Part shown: one piece after another, positions 37,153 through 50,166 of the stretch
Position numbering within the stretch: the stretch's first letter is position 1
Layout of the letters: each line of letters starts with the position of its first letter
Assembly: GCA_035771175.1 (NCBI GenBank)
Contig: CM069589.1
Location: 26,988,201-27,052,200 of the forward strand
Direction of reading: 5' to 3'
DNA: 64,000 nucleotides
Source: Paratinospora sagittata
Taxonomy: Eukaryota; Streptophyta; Magnoliopsida; Ranunculales; Menispermaceae
Translations under genes and position numbers: made by a program
Notes under the pieces: model-generated
The model's database searches: none
What the model was told of the DNA's origin: nothing
What the model saw: the letters and a program-made list of their open reading frames with translations, nothing else

Positions 37153-37880
37153 TGACCACCGTACTTGTGAATCTAATCAGCAATCAAAATCAAAAAGCCT
37201 TAGCCATTTCTTTGGAAGTATGATTTGAGTTATTCGAAAGACGTTTAAAATATCGTTTATTCCTCTTTTCAAAGCATTTTTAATCACTGAAACTGGAGTC
37301 AGGAACAAAATGTTATGGCTATTTGAATATTTTTTCCCGATCAATCAACTTACTTATCGACCAAATCGTGAAGAAATGTTCAAAAAGCCATAACTTTTTA
37401 TCCCGACTTTATTTCAAGGAGTGAAAAAGAATTGAAAATGCCTTTTCTTCCAATTTCTAACGCATGTTCAATCAGACAAATTGGAGTCAGAATTGAAAAC
37501 GTTATGGTTATTTTAAAGTTTCACACCGGTCATTCAATTACTTCTCGTATGAATCGATAAGAAAAATTAAAATAGACTTACAGTTTAATCCTGACACTGA
37601 TATGAGTTACTAAAAAGGTGTTGAAAATATTATTTCTTCTTCTTTCCAAGGAATGTGCATTCACTCAAATTGGTGTCCAAAAGAAAACGTTATGCCTATT
37701 TTAATGTTTGTTACCCATTGACCACCGTACTTGCGAATCTAATCAGCAATCAAAATCAAAAAGCCTTAGCCATTTCTTTGGAACTATGATTTGAGTTATT
37801 CGAAAGACGTTTAAAATATCGTTTCTTCATCTTTTCAAAGCATTTTTAATCACTGAAACTGGAGTCAGGAATAAAATGTT
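36743..37880. repeat. Long-range copied segment, left copy (offset 6219 bp)
   Basis: This stretch shares many otherwise rare bases with 42962-44099: ATATTGACCAAATC (36789 and 43008), ATTGTAGTC, TTTTACAGTTTC, CAATTATTTCTCG, ATGACTTAATAAAAAG, GATGTTG, AAAACCTTATG, GTTTATTCC, AGGAACAAAATG, CGACTTTATTTC, GAATTGAAAACG, GAAAAATTAAAATAG, GTTACTAAAAAGGTG and TTGCGAATC. The offset is a constant 6219 bp, which is 11 units. A few differences (TTTTTTCCCG against TTTTATCCCG; GAACTATG against GAAGTATG) suggest it is older than the 2261-bp duplications. Confidence 0.85.
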
Positions 37881-38284
37881 ATGGCTATTTGAATATTTTA
37901 TCCCGATCAATCAACTTACATATCGACCAAATCGTGAAGAAATGTTCAAAAAACCACAACTTTTTATCCTGACTTTGATTTGAAGGAGTGAAAAAGAATT
38001 GAAAATGCCTTTTCATCCAATTTCTAACGCATGTTCAATCAGACAAATTGGAGTCAGAATGAAAAAGTGATGGTTATTTTAAAGTTTCACACCGATCATT
38101 CAATTACTTCTCGTATGAATCGATAAGAAAAACTCAAATAGACTTACAGTTTAATCCCGACACTGATATGAGTTAATAAAAAGGCGTTGAAAATATTGTT
38201 TCTTCTTCTTTCCAAGGAATGTGCATTCACTCAAATTGGAGTCCGGAAGAAAACGTTATGGCTATTTTAATGTTTGCTAGCCAT
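37153..38284. repeat. Two B3 units
   Basis: Units start at 37153 and 37719 (566 bp each). B3 has the B head (GTTACCC, GAAAGACG), but its s3 tail is AAAGCATTTTTAATCACTG with AAACTGGAGTCAGG, and it is followed by an A-like s1. The second unit has TTGCGAATC. B3 is scarce in the left half and becomes regular from 43372 onward, so these two units are an island of right-hand type in the left half. Confidence 0.85.
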
Positions 38285-39414
38285 TGACCACCGTACTTAT
38301 GAATCTAACCAGCAATCAAAATCAAAAACCCTTAGCCATTTCTTTGGAAGTATGATTTGAGTTATTCAGAACGCGTTTAAAATATCGTTTCTTTATCTTT
38401 TCAATGCATTTTCAATCACTCAAACTGGAGTCAGGAATAAAATGTTATGGCTATTTGAATATTTTATCCCGATCAATCAACTTACATATCGACCAAATCG
38501 TGAAGAAATGTTCAGAAAGCCATAACTTTTTATCCCGACTTTGATTTCAAGGAGTGAAAAAGAATTGAAAATGCCTTTTCTTCCAATTTCTAACGCTTGT
38601 TCAATCAGACAAATTGGAGTCAGAATGAAAAACTGATGGTTATTTTAAAGTTTCACACCGATCATTCAATTACTTCTCGTATAATCGATAAGAAAAATTC
38701 AAATAGACTGACAGTTTTATCCCGACACTGATATGAGTTAATAAAAAGGCGTTGAAAATATTGTTTCTTCTTCTTTCCAAGGAATGTGCATTCACTCAAA
38801 TTGGAGTCCGGAAGAAAACATTATGGCTATTTTAATGTTTGCTAGCCATTGACCACCGTACTTATGAATCTAACCAGCAATCAAAATCAAAAACCCTTAG
38901 CCATTTTTTTGGAAGTATGATTTGAGTTATTCAGAAGGCGTTTAAAATATCGTTTCTCCCTCTTTTCAATGCATTTTCAATCACTAAAACTGGAGTCAGG
39001 AATAGAATGTTATGGCTATTTGAATATTTTATCCCGATCAATCAACTTACATATCGACCAAATCGTGAAGAAATGTTCGAAAAACCACAACTTTTTATCC
39101 TGACTTTGATTTGAAGGAGTGAAAAAGAATTGAAAATGCCTTTTCATCCAATTTCTAACGCATGTTCAATCAGACAAATTGGAGTCAGAATGAAAAAGTG
39201 ATGGTTATTTTAAAGTTTCACACCGATCATTCAATTACTTCTCGTATAATCGATAAGAAAAATTCAAATAGACTTACAGTTTAATCCCGACACTGATATG
39301 AGTTAATAAAAAGGCGTTGAAAATATTGTTTCTTCCTCTTTCCAAGGAATGTGCAATCACTCAAATTGGAGTCCGGAAGAAAATGTTATGCCTATTTTAA
39401 TGTTTGTTACCCAT
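38285..39414. repeat. A2-A1b pair
   Basis: Units start at 38285 (A2: AACGCGTTT, CTTTATC, CTAACGCTTG) and 38850 (A1b: TTTCTCCCTC, AATAGAATG, AACCACAAC). This is the order of the end of the 4-unit HOR at 11159 and 26413. Private bases are AAAACTGATGG, AGACTGACAG and TTCGAAAAACC. It leads into a B1 unit at 39415, as in those HORs. Confidence 0.85.
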
Positions 39415-41675
39415 TGACCACCGTACTTCTGAATCTAATCAGCAATCAAAATCAAAAAGCCTTAGCCATTTCTTTGGAAGTATGATTTGAGTTATTCGAA
39501 AGACGTTTAAAATATCATTTCTTCCTCTTTCCAACGCATTTTCAATCACTAAAATCGAAGTCGGGAATAAAATATTATGGCTATTTGAATGATTTTTGCC
39601 GATCAATCAACTTACTTATCGAATAAATCGTGACGAAAGTTCAAATTGCCGTAACTTTTCATTCCGACTTTGATTTAAGTTATTGAAAAAGAATTGAAAA
39701 TGTCTTTTCTTCCTATTTCTAACGCATTTTCAATCACTCATATTGGAGTCGTTATGAAAAAGTTTTGGTTATTTTAAAGTTTCACACCGATCATTCAATT
39801 ACTTCTCGTATGAATCGAGAAGAAAAATTCAAATAGACTTACAGTTTTATCCCGACACTGATATGAGTTAATAAAAAGGCGTTGAAAATATTGTTTCTTC
39901 TTCTTTCCAAGGAATGTGCATTCACTCAAATTGGAGTCCGGAAGAAAACGTTATGGCTATTTTAATGTTTGCTAGCCATTGACCACCGTACTTATGAATC
40001 TAACCAGCAATCAAAATCAAAAACCCTTAGCCATTTCTTTGGAAGTATGATTTGAGTTATTCAGAACGCGTTTAAAATATCGTTTCTTTATCTTTTCAAT
40101 GCATTTTCAATCACTCAAACTGGAGTCAGGAATAAAATGTTATGGCTATTTGAATATTTTATCCCGATCAATCAACTTACATATCGACCAAATCGTGAAG
40201 AAATGTTCAGAAAGCCATAACTTTTTATCCCGACTTTGATTTCAAGGAGTGAAAAAGAATTGAAAATGCCTTTTCTTCCAATTTCTAACGCTTGTTCAAT
40301 CAGACAAATTGGAGTCAGAATGAAAAAGTGATGGTTATTTTAAAGTTTCACACCGATCATTCAATTACTTCTCGTATAATCGATAAGAAAAATTCAAATA
40401 GACTTACAGTTTAATCCTGACACTGACATGAGTTAATAAAAAGGCGTTGAAAATATTGTTTCTTCTTCTTTTCAAGGAATGTGCATTCACTCAAATTGGA
40501 GTCCGGAAGAAAACATTATGGCTATTTTAATGTTTGCTAGCCATTGACCACTGTATTTATGCATCTAACTAGCAATCAAAATCAAAAACCCTTAGCCATT
40601 TTTTTGGAAGTATGATTTGAGTTATTCAGGAGGCGTTTAAAATATCGTTTCTCCCTCTTTTCAATGCATTTTCAATCACTAAACCTGGAGTCAGGAATAG
40701 AATGTTATGGCTATTTGAATATTTTATCCCGATCAATCAACTTACATATCGACCAAATCGTGAAGAAATGTTCAAAAAACCACAACTTTTTATCCCGACT
40801 TTGATTTGAAGGAGTGAAAAAGAATTGAAAATGCCTTTTCATCCAATTTCTAATGCATGTTCAATCAGACAAATTGGAGTCAGAATGAAAAAGTGATGGT
40901 TATTTTAAAGTTTCACACCGATCATTCAATTACTTCTCGTATGAATCGATAAGAAAAACTCAAATAGACTTACAGTTTAATCCTGACACTGATATGAGTT
41001 AATAAAAAGGCGTTGAAAATATTGTTTCTTCTTCTTTCCAAGGAATGTGCATTCACTCAAATTGGTGTCCAGAAGAAAATGTTATGCCTATTTTAATGTT
41101 TGTTACCCATTGACCACCGTACTTATGAATCTAATCAGCAATCAAAATCAAAAAGCCTTAGCCATTTCTTTGGAAGTATGATTTGAGTTATTCAGAAGGC
41201 GTTTAAAATATCGTTTCTTCCTCTTTTCAACGCATTTTCAATCACTCAAACTGGAGTCAGGAATAAAATGTTATGGCTATTTGAATATTCTATCCCGATC
41301 AATCAACTTACATATCGACCAAATCGTGAAGAAATGTTCAAAAAGCCATAACTTTTTATCCCGACTTTGATTTGAAGGAGTGAAAAAGAATTGAAAATAC
41401 CTTTTCATCCAATTTCTAACGCATGTTCAATCAGACAAATTGGAGTCAGAATGAAAAAGTGATGGTTATTTTAAAGTTTCACACCGATCATTCAATTACT
41501 TCTCGTATAATCGATAAGAAAAATTCAAATAGACTTACAGTTTAATCCCGACACTGATATGAGTTAATAAAAAGGCGTTGAAAATATTGTTTCTTCCTCT
41601 TTCCAAGGAATGTGCAATCACTCAAATTGGAGTCCGGAAGAAAACGTTATGCCTATTTTAATGTTTGTTACCCAG
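39415..41675. repeat. 2261-bp four-unit HOR B1-A2-A4-B', isolated copy
   Basis: Units start at 39415 (B1, with CTTCTGAATC), 39980 (A2), 40545 (A4, with TGTATTTATGC) and 41111 (B', with GAATATTCTATCC). It has none of the private bases of the young pair 31500-36021 and is closer to copy 1 (28674), for example GAAAATGTTATGCC before B' in both. A 2261-bp HOR copy therefore lies apart from the main run, separated by 37153-39414. Confidence 0.88.
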
Positions 41676-42805
41676 TGACCACCGTACTTGTGAATCTAAT
41701 CAGCAATCAAAATCAAAAAGCCTTAGCCATTTCTTTGGAAGTATGATTTGAGTTATTCGAAAGACGTTTAAAATATCATTTCTTCCTCTTTCCAACGCAT
41801 TTTCAATCACTAAAATCGAAGTCGGGAATAAAATATTATGGCTATTTGAATGATTTTTGCCGATCAATCAACTTACTTATCGAATAAATCGTGACGAAAG
41901 TTCAAATTGCCGTAACTTTTCATTCCGACTTTGATTTAAGTTATTGAAAAAGAATTGAAAATGTCTTTTCTTCCTATTTCTAACGCATTTTCAATCACAC
42001 ATATTGGAGTCGTTATGAAAAAGTTTTGGTTATTTTAAAGTTTCACACCGATCATTCAATTACTTCTCGTATGAATCGAGAAGAAAAATTCAAATAGACT
42101 TACAGTTTTATCCCGACACTGATATGAGTTAACAAAAAGGCGTTGAAAATATTGTTTCTTCTTCTTTCCAAGGAATGTGCATTCACTCAAATTGGAGTCC
42201 GGAAGAAAACGTTATGGCTATTTTAATGTTTGCTAGCCATTGACCACCGTACTTATGAATCTAACCAGCAATCAAAATCAAAAACCCTTAGCCATTTCTT
42301 TGGAAGTATGATTTGAGTTATTCAGAACGCGTTTAAAATATCGTTTCTTTATCTTTTCAATGCATTTTCAATCACTCAAACTGGAGTCAGGAATAAAATG
42401 TTATGGCTATTTGAATATTTTATCCCGATCAATCAACTTACATATCGACCAAATCGTGAAGAAATGTTCAGAAAGCCATAACTTTTTATCCCGACTTTGA
42501 TTTCAAGGAGTGAAAAAGAATTGAAAATGCCTTTTCTTCCAATTTCTAACGCTTGTTCAATCAGACAAATTGGAGTCAGAATGAAAAAGTGATGGTTATT
42601 TTAAAGTTTCACACCGATTATTCAATTACTTCTCGTATAATCGATAAGAAAAATTCAAATAGACTTACAGTTTAATCCTGACACTGACATGAGTTAATAA
42701 AAAGGCGTTGAAAATATTGTTTTTTCTTCTTTCCAAGGAATGTGCATTCACTCAAATTGGTGTCCAGAAGAAAACGTTATGCCTATTTTAATGTTTGTTA
42801 CCCAT
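41676..42805. repeat. Truncated HOR copy B1-A2
   Basis: Units start at 41676 (B1, with CCCAGTGACC) and 42241 (A2). The A4 that should follow is missing and a B'-like unit starts at 42806. The s2 of the A2 unit begins as A2 (GACATGAG, about 42686) and ends as the s2 that normally precedes B' (TTTCCAAGG, GGTGTCCAGAAG, GTTATGCC). The A4 unit was removed by an in-register exchange between about 42690 and 42733, which left the spacing at 565 bp. Confidence 0.85.
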
Positions 42806-45069
42806 TGACCACCGTACTTATGAATCTAATCAGCAATCAAAATCAAAAGGCCTTAGCCATTTCTTTGGAAGTATGATTTGAGTTATTCAGAAGGCGTTTA
42901 AAATATCGTTTCTCCCTCTTTTCAATGCATTTTCAATCACTCAAACTGGAGTCAGGAATAGAATGTTATGGCTATTTGAATATTTTATCCCGATCAATCA
43001 ACTTACATATTGACCAAATCGTGAAGAAATGTTCAAAAAACCATAACTTTTTATCCCGACTTTGATTTCAAGGAGTGAAAAAGAATTGAAAATGCCTTTT
43101 CTTCCAATTTCTAACGCATGTTCAATCAGACAAATTGTAGTCAGAATGGAAACGTTATGGTTATTTTACAGTTTCACACCGATCATTCAATTATTTCTCG
43201 TATGAATCGATAAGAAAAATTCAAATAGACTTACAGTTTAATCCTGACACTGATATGACTTAATAAAAAGATGTTGAAAATATTGTTTCTTCTTCTTTCC
43301 AAGGAATGTGCAATCACTCAAATTGGAGTCCGGAAGAAAACCTTATGCCTATTTTAATGTTTGTTACCCATTGACCACCGTACTTGTGAATCTAATCAGC
43401 AATCAAAATCAAAAAGTCTTAGCCATTTCTTTGGAAGTATGATTTGAGTTATTCGAAAGACGTTTAAAATATCGTTTATTCCTCTTTTCAAAGCATTTTT
43501 AATCACTGAAACTGGAGTCAGGAACAAAATGTTATGGCTATTTGAATATTTTATCCCGATCAATCAACTTACTTATCGACCAAATCGTGAAGAAATGTTC
43601 AAAAAGCCATAACTTTTTATCCCGACTTTATTTCAAGGAGTGAAAAAGAATTGAAAATGCCTTTTCTTCCAATTTCTAACGCATGTTCAATCAGACAAAT
43701 TGGAGTCAGAATTGAAAACGTTATGGTTATTTTAAAGTTTCACACCGATCATTCAATTACTTCTCGTATGAATCGATAAGAAAAATTAAAATAGACTTAC
43801 AGTTTAATCCTGACACTGATATGAGTTACTAAAAAGGTGTTGAAAATATTATTTCTTCTTCTTTGCAAGGAATGTGCATTCACTCAAATTGGTGTCCAAA
43901 AGAAAACGTTATGCCAATTTTAATGTTTGTTACCCATTGACCACCGTACTTGCGAATCTAATCAGCAATCAAAATCAAAAAGCCTTAGCCATTCCTTTGG
44001 AAGTATGATTTGAGTTATTCGAAAGACGTTTAAAATATCGTTTCTTCATCTTTTCAAAGCATTTTTAATCACTGAAACTGGAGTCAGGAATAAAATTTTA
44101 TGGCTATTCGAATATTTTATCCCGATCAATCAAGTTACTTATCGACCAAATCATGAAGAAATGTTCAAAAAGGCATAACTTTTTATCCCGACTTTGATTT
44201 CAAGGAGTGAAAAAGAATTGAAAATGCCTTTTCTTCCAATTTCTAACGCATGTTCAATCAGACAAATTGGAGTCAGAATGAAAACGTTATGGTTATTTTA
44301 AAGTTTCACACCGATCATTCAATTACTTCTCGAATGAATCGAAAAGAAAAATTCAAATAGACTTACAGTTTAATCCTGACACTGATATGAGTTAATAAAA
44401 AGGTGTTGAAAATATTGTTTCTTCTTCTTTCCAAGGAATGTGCAATCACTCAAATTGGAGTCCGGAAGAAAACATTATGCCTATTTTAATGTTTGTTACC
44501 TATTGACCACCGTACTTGTGAATCTAATCAGCAATCAAAATCAAAAATCCATAGCCATTTCTTTGGAAGTATGATTTGAGTTATTCGAAAGACGTTTAAA
44601 ATATCGTTTCTTCCTCTTTTCAAAGCATTTTTAATCACTCAAACTGGAGTCAGGAATAAAATGTTATGGCTATTTGAATATTTTATCCCGATCAATCAAC
44701 TTACTTATCGTCCAAATCGTGAAGAAATGTTCAAAAAGCCATAACTTTTTATCCAGACTTTGATTTCAAGGAGTGAAAAAGAATTGAAAATGCCTTTTCT
44801 TCCAATTTCTAACGCATGTTCAATCAGACAAATTGGAGTCAGAATGAAAAAGTGATGGTTATTTTAAAGTTTCACACCGATCATTCAATTACTTCTCGTA
44901 TGAATCGAGAACAAAAACTCAAATAGACTTACAGTTTAATCCTGACACTGATATGAGTTAATGAAAAGGCATTGAAAATATTGTTTCTTCTTCTTTCCAA
45001 GGAATGTGCAATCACTCAAATCGGAGTCCGGAATAAAATGTTATGTCTATTTGAATGTTTGGTACTCAT
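42806..45069. repeat. B'-B3-B3-B3 run
   Basis: Units start at 42806 (B' head on an A1-like s3: TTTCTCCCTC, AATAGAATG), 43372, 43938 and 44504 (all B3, 566 bp each). Units 42962-44099 are the right copy of the 6219-bp-offset segment. The unit at 44504 has CTCAAACTGG in place of CTGAAACTGG, and its s2 has GAGAACAAAAAC and AATGAAAAGG, typical of units that precede C. This is the border between the left HOR families and the C region. Confidence 0.83.
42962..44099. repeat. Long-range copied segment, right copy (offset 6219 bp)
   Basis: This is the partner of 36743-37880. The diagnostic bases are listed there and occur here in the same order at a constant +6219. The match starts near the s3/s1 boundary of the unit at 42806, where the left partner reads GGAATCGAATG and this one GGAATAGAATG. 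It ends near 44099, where this copy reads AAATTTTATGG and CAAGTTACTTATC while the left one reads AAATGTTATGG and CAACTTACATATC. Confidence 0.85.
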
Positions 45070-47900
45070 TGACAAACGTACTTATGAATCTAATCAGCGA
45101 TCAACATTCAAAAAGTTGTAACCATTTCTTTCGAAATATGATTTGAGTTAATCAAAAGACGTTTAAAATATCGTTTCTTCCTCTTTGCAACGCATTCTCA
45201 ATCGCTCAAATCGTAGACAAGAATAAAATGTTATGGCTTTTTGAATGTTTTTTGCCGATCAATCAACTTACTTATCGAAATAATCATGACGAAAAGTTCA
45301 AATAGCAGTAACTTTTCATCCCGACTTTGATTTGAGTCATTGATAAAGAATTGAAAATGTCTTTTCTTCCTATTTCTAACGCGTGTTCAATCACACAAAT
45401 TGGAGTAAAAATGAAAAAGTTGTGGTTATTTTAAAGTTTCACACCAATCCTTCAATTACTTCTCGTATGAATCGATAAGAAAAATTCAAATAGACTTACA
45501 GTTTAATCCTGACACTGATATGAGTTAATAAAATGGCGTTGAATATATTGTTTCTTCTTCTTTCCAAGGAATGTGCAATCACTCAAATCGGAGTCCGGAA
45601 GAAAACATTATGCCTATTTTAATGTTTGTTACCCATTGACCACCGTACTTGTGAATCTAATCAGCAATCAAAATCAAAAAGCCTTAGCCATTTCTTTGGA
45701 AGTATGATTTGAGTTATTCGAAAGACGTTTAAAATATCGTTTCATCATCTTTTCAAAGCATTTTTAATCACTGAAACTGGAGTCAGGAATAAAATGTTAT
45801 GGCTATTTGAATATTTTATCCCGATCAATCAACTTACTTATCGACCAAATCGTGAAGAAATGTTCAAAAAGCCATAACTTTTTATCCCGACTTTGATTTC
45901 AAGGAGTGAAAAAGAATTGAAAATGCCTTTTCTTCCAAATTTCTAACGCATGTTCAATCAGACAAATTGGAGTCAGAATGAAAAAGTGATGGTTAGTTTA
46001 AAGTTTCACACCGATCATTCAATTACTTCTCGTATGAATCGATAAGAAAAATTCAAATGGACTTACAGTTTAATCCTGACACTGATATGAGTTAATAAAA
46101 AGGCGTTGAAAATATTGTTTCTTCTTCTTTCCAAGGAATGTGCATTCACTCAAATTGGAGTCTGGAAGAAAACGTTATGCCTATTTTAATGTTTGTTACC
46201 CATTGACCACCGTACTTGTGAATCTAATCAGCAATCAAAATCAAAAAGCCTTAGCCATTTCTTTGGAAGTATGATTTGAGTTATTCGAAAGACGTTTAAA
46301 ATATCATTTCTTCCTCTTTCCAACGCATTTTCAATCCCTAAAATCGAAGTCGGGAATAAAATGTTATGGCTATTTGAATGATTTTTGCCGATCAATCAAC
46401 TTACTTATCGAATAAATCGTGACGAAAGATCAAATTGTCGTAACTTTTCATTCCGACTTTGATTTGAGTTATTGAAAAAAATTGAAAATGACTTTTCTTC
46501 CTATTTCTAACGCATTTTCAATTACACATATTGGAGTCGTAATGAAAAAGTTATGGTTATTTTAAAGTTTCACACCGATTATTCAATTACTTCTCGTATG
46601 AATCGAGAAGAAAAATTCAAATAGACTTACAGTTTTATCCCGACACTGATATGAGTTAATAAAAAGGCGTTGAAAATATTGTTTCTTCTTCTTTCCAAGG
46701 AATGTGAATTCACTCAAATTGGAGTCCGGAAGAAAACGTTATGGCTATTTTAATGTTTGCTAGCCATTGACCACCGTATTTATGAATCTAACCAGCAATC
46801 AAAATCAAAAACCCTTAGCCATTTCTTTGGAAGTATGATTTGAGTTATTCAGAACGCGTTTAAAATATCGTTTCTTTATCTTTTCAATGCATTTTCAATC
46901 ACTCAAACTGGAGTCAGGAATAAAATGTTATGGCTATTTGAATATTTTATCCCGATCAATCAACTTACATATCGACCAAATCGTGAAGAAATGTTCAAAA
47001 AGCCATAACTTTTTATCCCGACTTTGATTTGAAGGAGTGAAAAAGAATTGAAAATGCCTTTTCATCCAATTTCTAACGCATGTTCAATCAGACAAATTGG
47101 AGTCAGAATGAAAAAGTGATGGTTATTTTAAAGTTTCACACCGATCATTCAATTACTTCTCGTATGAATCGAGAAGAAAAACTCAAATAGACTTACAGTT
47201 TAATCCTGGCACTGATATGAGTTAATGAAAAGGCGTTGAAAATATTGTTTCTTCTTCTTTCCAAGGAATGTGCAATCACTCAAATCGGAGTCCGGAAGAA
47301 AATGTTATGTCTATTTGAATGTTTGTTACTCATTGACAAACGTACTTATGAATCTTATCAGCGATCAACATTCAAAAAGTTGTAACCATTTCTTTCAAAA
47401 TATGATTTGAGTTAATCAAAAGACGTTTAAAATATCGTTTCTTCCTCTTTGGAACGCATTCTCAATCTCTCAAATCGTAGACAAGAATAAAATGTTATGG
47501 CTATTTGAATGTTTTTTGCCGATCAATCAACTTACTTATCGAAATAATCATGACGAAAAGTTCAAATAGCAGTAACTTTTCATCCCGACTTTGATTTGAG
47601 TCATTGATAAAGAATTGAAAATGACTTTTCTTCCTATTTCTAACGCATTTTCAATTACACATATTGGAGTCGTAATGAAAAAGTTATGGTCATTTTAAAG
47701 TTTCACACCGATCATTCAATTACTTCTCGTATGAATCGAGAAGAAAAATTCAAATAGACTTACAGTTTTATCCCGACACTGATATGAGTTAATAAAAAGG
47801 CGTTGAAAATATTGTTTCTTCTTCTTTCCAAGGAATGTGCATTCACTCAAATTGGAGTCCGGAAGAAAACGTTATGGCTATTTTAATGTTTGCTAGCCAT
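45070..47900. repeat. First C units mixed with B3, B and A2
   Basis: Units start at 45070 (C), 45637 (B3, 567 bp), 46204 (B1/B2-like, with TCAATCCCTAAAATCG and CAAATTGTCG), 46768 (A2, with AACGCGTTT) and 47334 (C). C units have TGACAAACG, CAGCGATCAAC, AAAAAGTTGTAACC, TTTCGAAATATG, TTTGCAACGCATTCTC and CGTAGACAAG, followed by an s1 with GAAATAATCATGACG and AGCAGTAAC. This family is absent from the first 45 kb and common after it. Confidence 0.86.
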
Positions 47901-50166
47901 TGACCACCGTACTTATGACTCTAACCAGTAATCAAAATCAAAAACACTTAGCCATTTCTTTGGAAGTATGATTTGAGTTATTCAGAACGCGTTTAAAATA
48001 TCGTTTCTTCCTCTTTTCAATGCATTTTCTATCACTCAAACTGGAGTCAGGAATAGAATGTTATGGCTATTTGAATATTTTATCCCGATCAATCAACTTA
48101 CATATCGACCAAATCGTGAAGAAATGTTCAAAAAGCCATAACTTTTTATCCCGACTTTGATTTGAAGGAGTGAAAAAGAATTGAAAATGCCTTTTCATCC
48201 AATTTCTAACGCATGTTCAATCAGACAAATTGGAGTCAAAATGAAAAAGTGATGGTTATTTTAAAGTTTCACACCGATCATTCAATTACTTCTCGTATGA
48301 ATCGAGAAGAAAAACTCAAATAGACTTACAGTTTAATCCTGGCACTGATATGAGTTAATGAAAAGGCGTTGAAAATATTGTTTCTTCTTCTTTCCAAGGA
48401 ATGTGCAATCACCCAAATCGGAGTCCGGAAGAAAATGTTATGTCTATTTGAATGTTTGTTACTCATTGACAAACGTACTTATGAATCTAATCAGCGATCA
48501 ACATTCAAAAAGTTGTAACCATTTCTTTCGAAATATGATTTGAGTTAATCAAAAGACGTTTAAAATATCGTTTCTTCCTCTTTGCAACGCATTCTCAATC
48601 GCTCAAATCGTAGACAAGAATAAAATGTTATGGCTATTTGAATGTTTTTTGCCGATCAATCAACTTACTTATCGAAATAATCATGACGAAAAGTTCAAAT
48701 AGCAGTAACTTTTCATCCCGACTTTGATTTGAGTCATTGATAAAGAATTGAAAATGTCTTTTCTTCCTATTTCTAACGCGTGTTCAATCACACAAATTGG
48801 AGTAAAAATGAAAAAGTTGTGGTTATTTTAAAGTTTCACACCAATCCTTCAATTACTTCTCGTATGAATCGATAAGAAAAATTCAAATAGATTTACAGTT
48901 TAATCCAGACACTGATATGAGTTAATAAAATGGCGTTGAAAATATTGTTTCTTCTTCTTTCCAAGGAATGTGCAATCACTCAAATCGGAGTCCAGAAGAA
49001 AACATTATGCCTATTTTAATGTTTGTTACCCATTGACCACCGTACTTGTGAATCTAATCAGCAATCAAAATCAAAAAGCCTTAGCCATTTCTTTGGAAGT
49101 ATGATTTGAGTTATTCGAAAGACGTTTAAAATATCGTTTCTTCCTCTTTTCAAAGCATTTTTAATCACTGAAACTGGAGTCAGGAATAAAATGTTAAGGC
49201 TATTTGAATATTTTTTCCCGATCAATCAACTTACTTATTGACCAAATCGTGAAGAAATGTTCAAAAAGCCATAACTTTTTATCCCGACTTTGATTTCAAG
49301 GAGTGAAAAAGAATTGAAAATGCCTTTTCTTCCAATTTCTAACGCATGTTCAATCAGACAAATTGGAGTCAGAATGAAAAAGTGATGGTTATTTTAAAAA
49401 TTCACACCGATCATTCAATTACTTCTCGTATGAATCGAGAAGAAAAACTCAAATAGACTTACAGTTTAATCCTGACACTGATATGAGTTAATGAAAAGGC
49501 GATGAAAATATTGTTTCTTCTTCTTTCCAAGGAATGTGCAATCACTCAAATCGGAGTCCGGAAGAACATGTTATGTCTATTTGAATGTTTGTTACTCATT
49601 GACAAACGTACTTATGAATCTAATCAGCGATCAACATTCAAAAAGTTGTAACCATTTCTTTCGAAATATGATTTGAGTTAATCAAAAGACGTTTAAAATA
49701 TCGTTTCTTCCTCTTTGCAACGCATTCTCAATCGCTCAAATCGTAGACAAGAATAAAATGTTATGGCTATTTGAATGTTTTTTGCCGATCAATCAACTTA
49801 CTTATCGAAATAATCATGACGAAAAGTTCAAATAGCAGTAACTTTTCATCCCGACTTTGATTTGAGTCATTGATAAAGAATTGAAAATGACTTTTCTTCC
49901 TATTTCTAACGCATTTTCAATTACACATATTGGAGTCGTAATGAAAAAGTTATGGTCATTTTAAAGTTTCACACCGATCATTCAATTACTTCTCGTATGA
50001 ATCGAGAAGAAAAATTCAAATAGACTTACAGTTTTATCCCGACACTGATATGAGTTAATAAAAAGGCGTTGAAAATATTGTTTCTTCTTCTTTCCAAGGA
50101 ATGTGCATTCACTCAAATTGGAGTCCGGAAGAAAACGTTATGGCTATTTTAATGTTTGCTAGCCAT
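47901..50166. repeat. 2266-bp four-unit HOR A5-Ca-B3-Cb, copy 1
   Basis: Units start at 47901 (A5, 566 bp: TATGACTCTAACCAGTAATC, AAACACTTAG, TTTTCTATCAC), 48467 (Ca, 567 bp), 49034 (B3, 566 bp) and 49600 (Cb, 567 bp). Ca ends in AACGCGTGTTC, GGAGTAAAAATG, CACACCAATCC and ATAAAATGGCG. Cb ends in TCAATTACAC, GTCGTAATG and TATGGTCATTTT. B3 here has GTTAAGGCTATTTG. The next copy starts exactly 2266 bp later. Confidence 0.9.
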
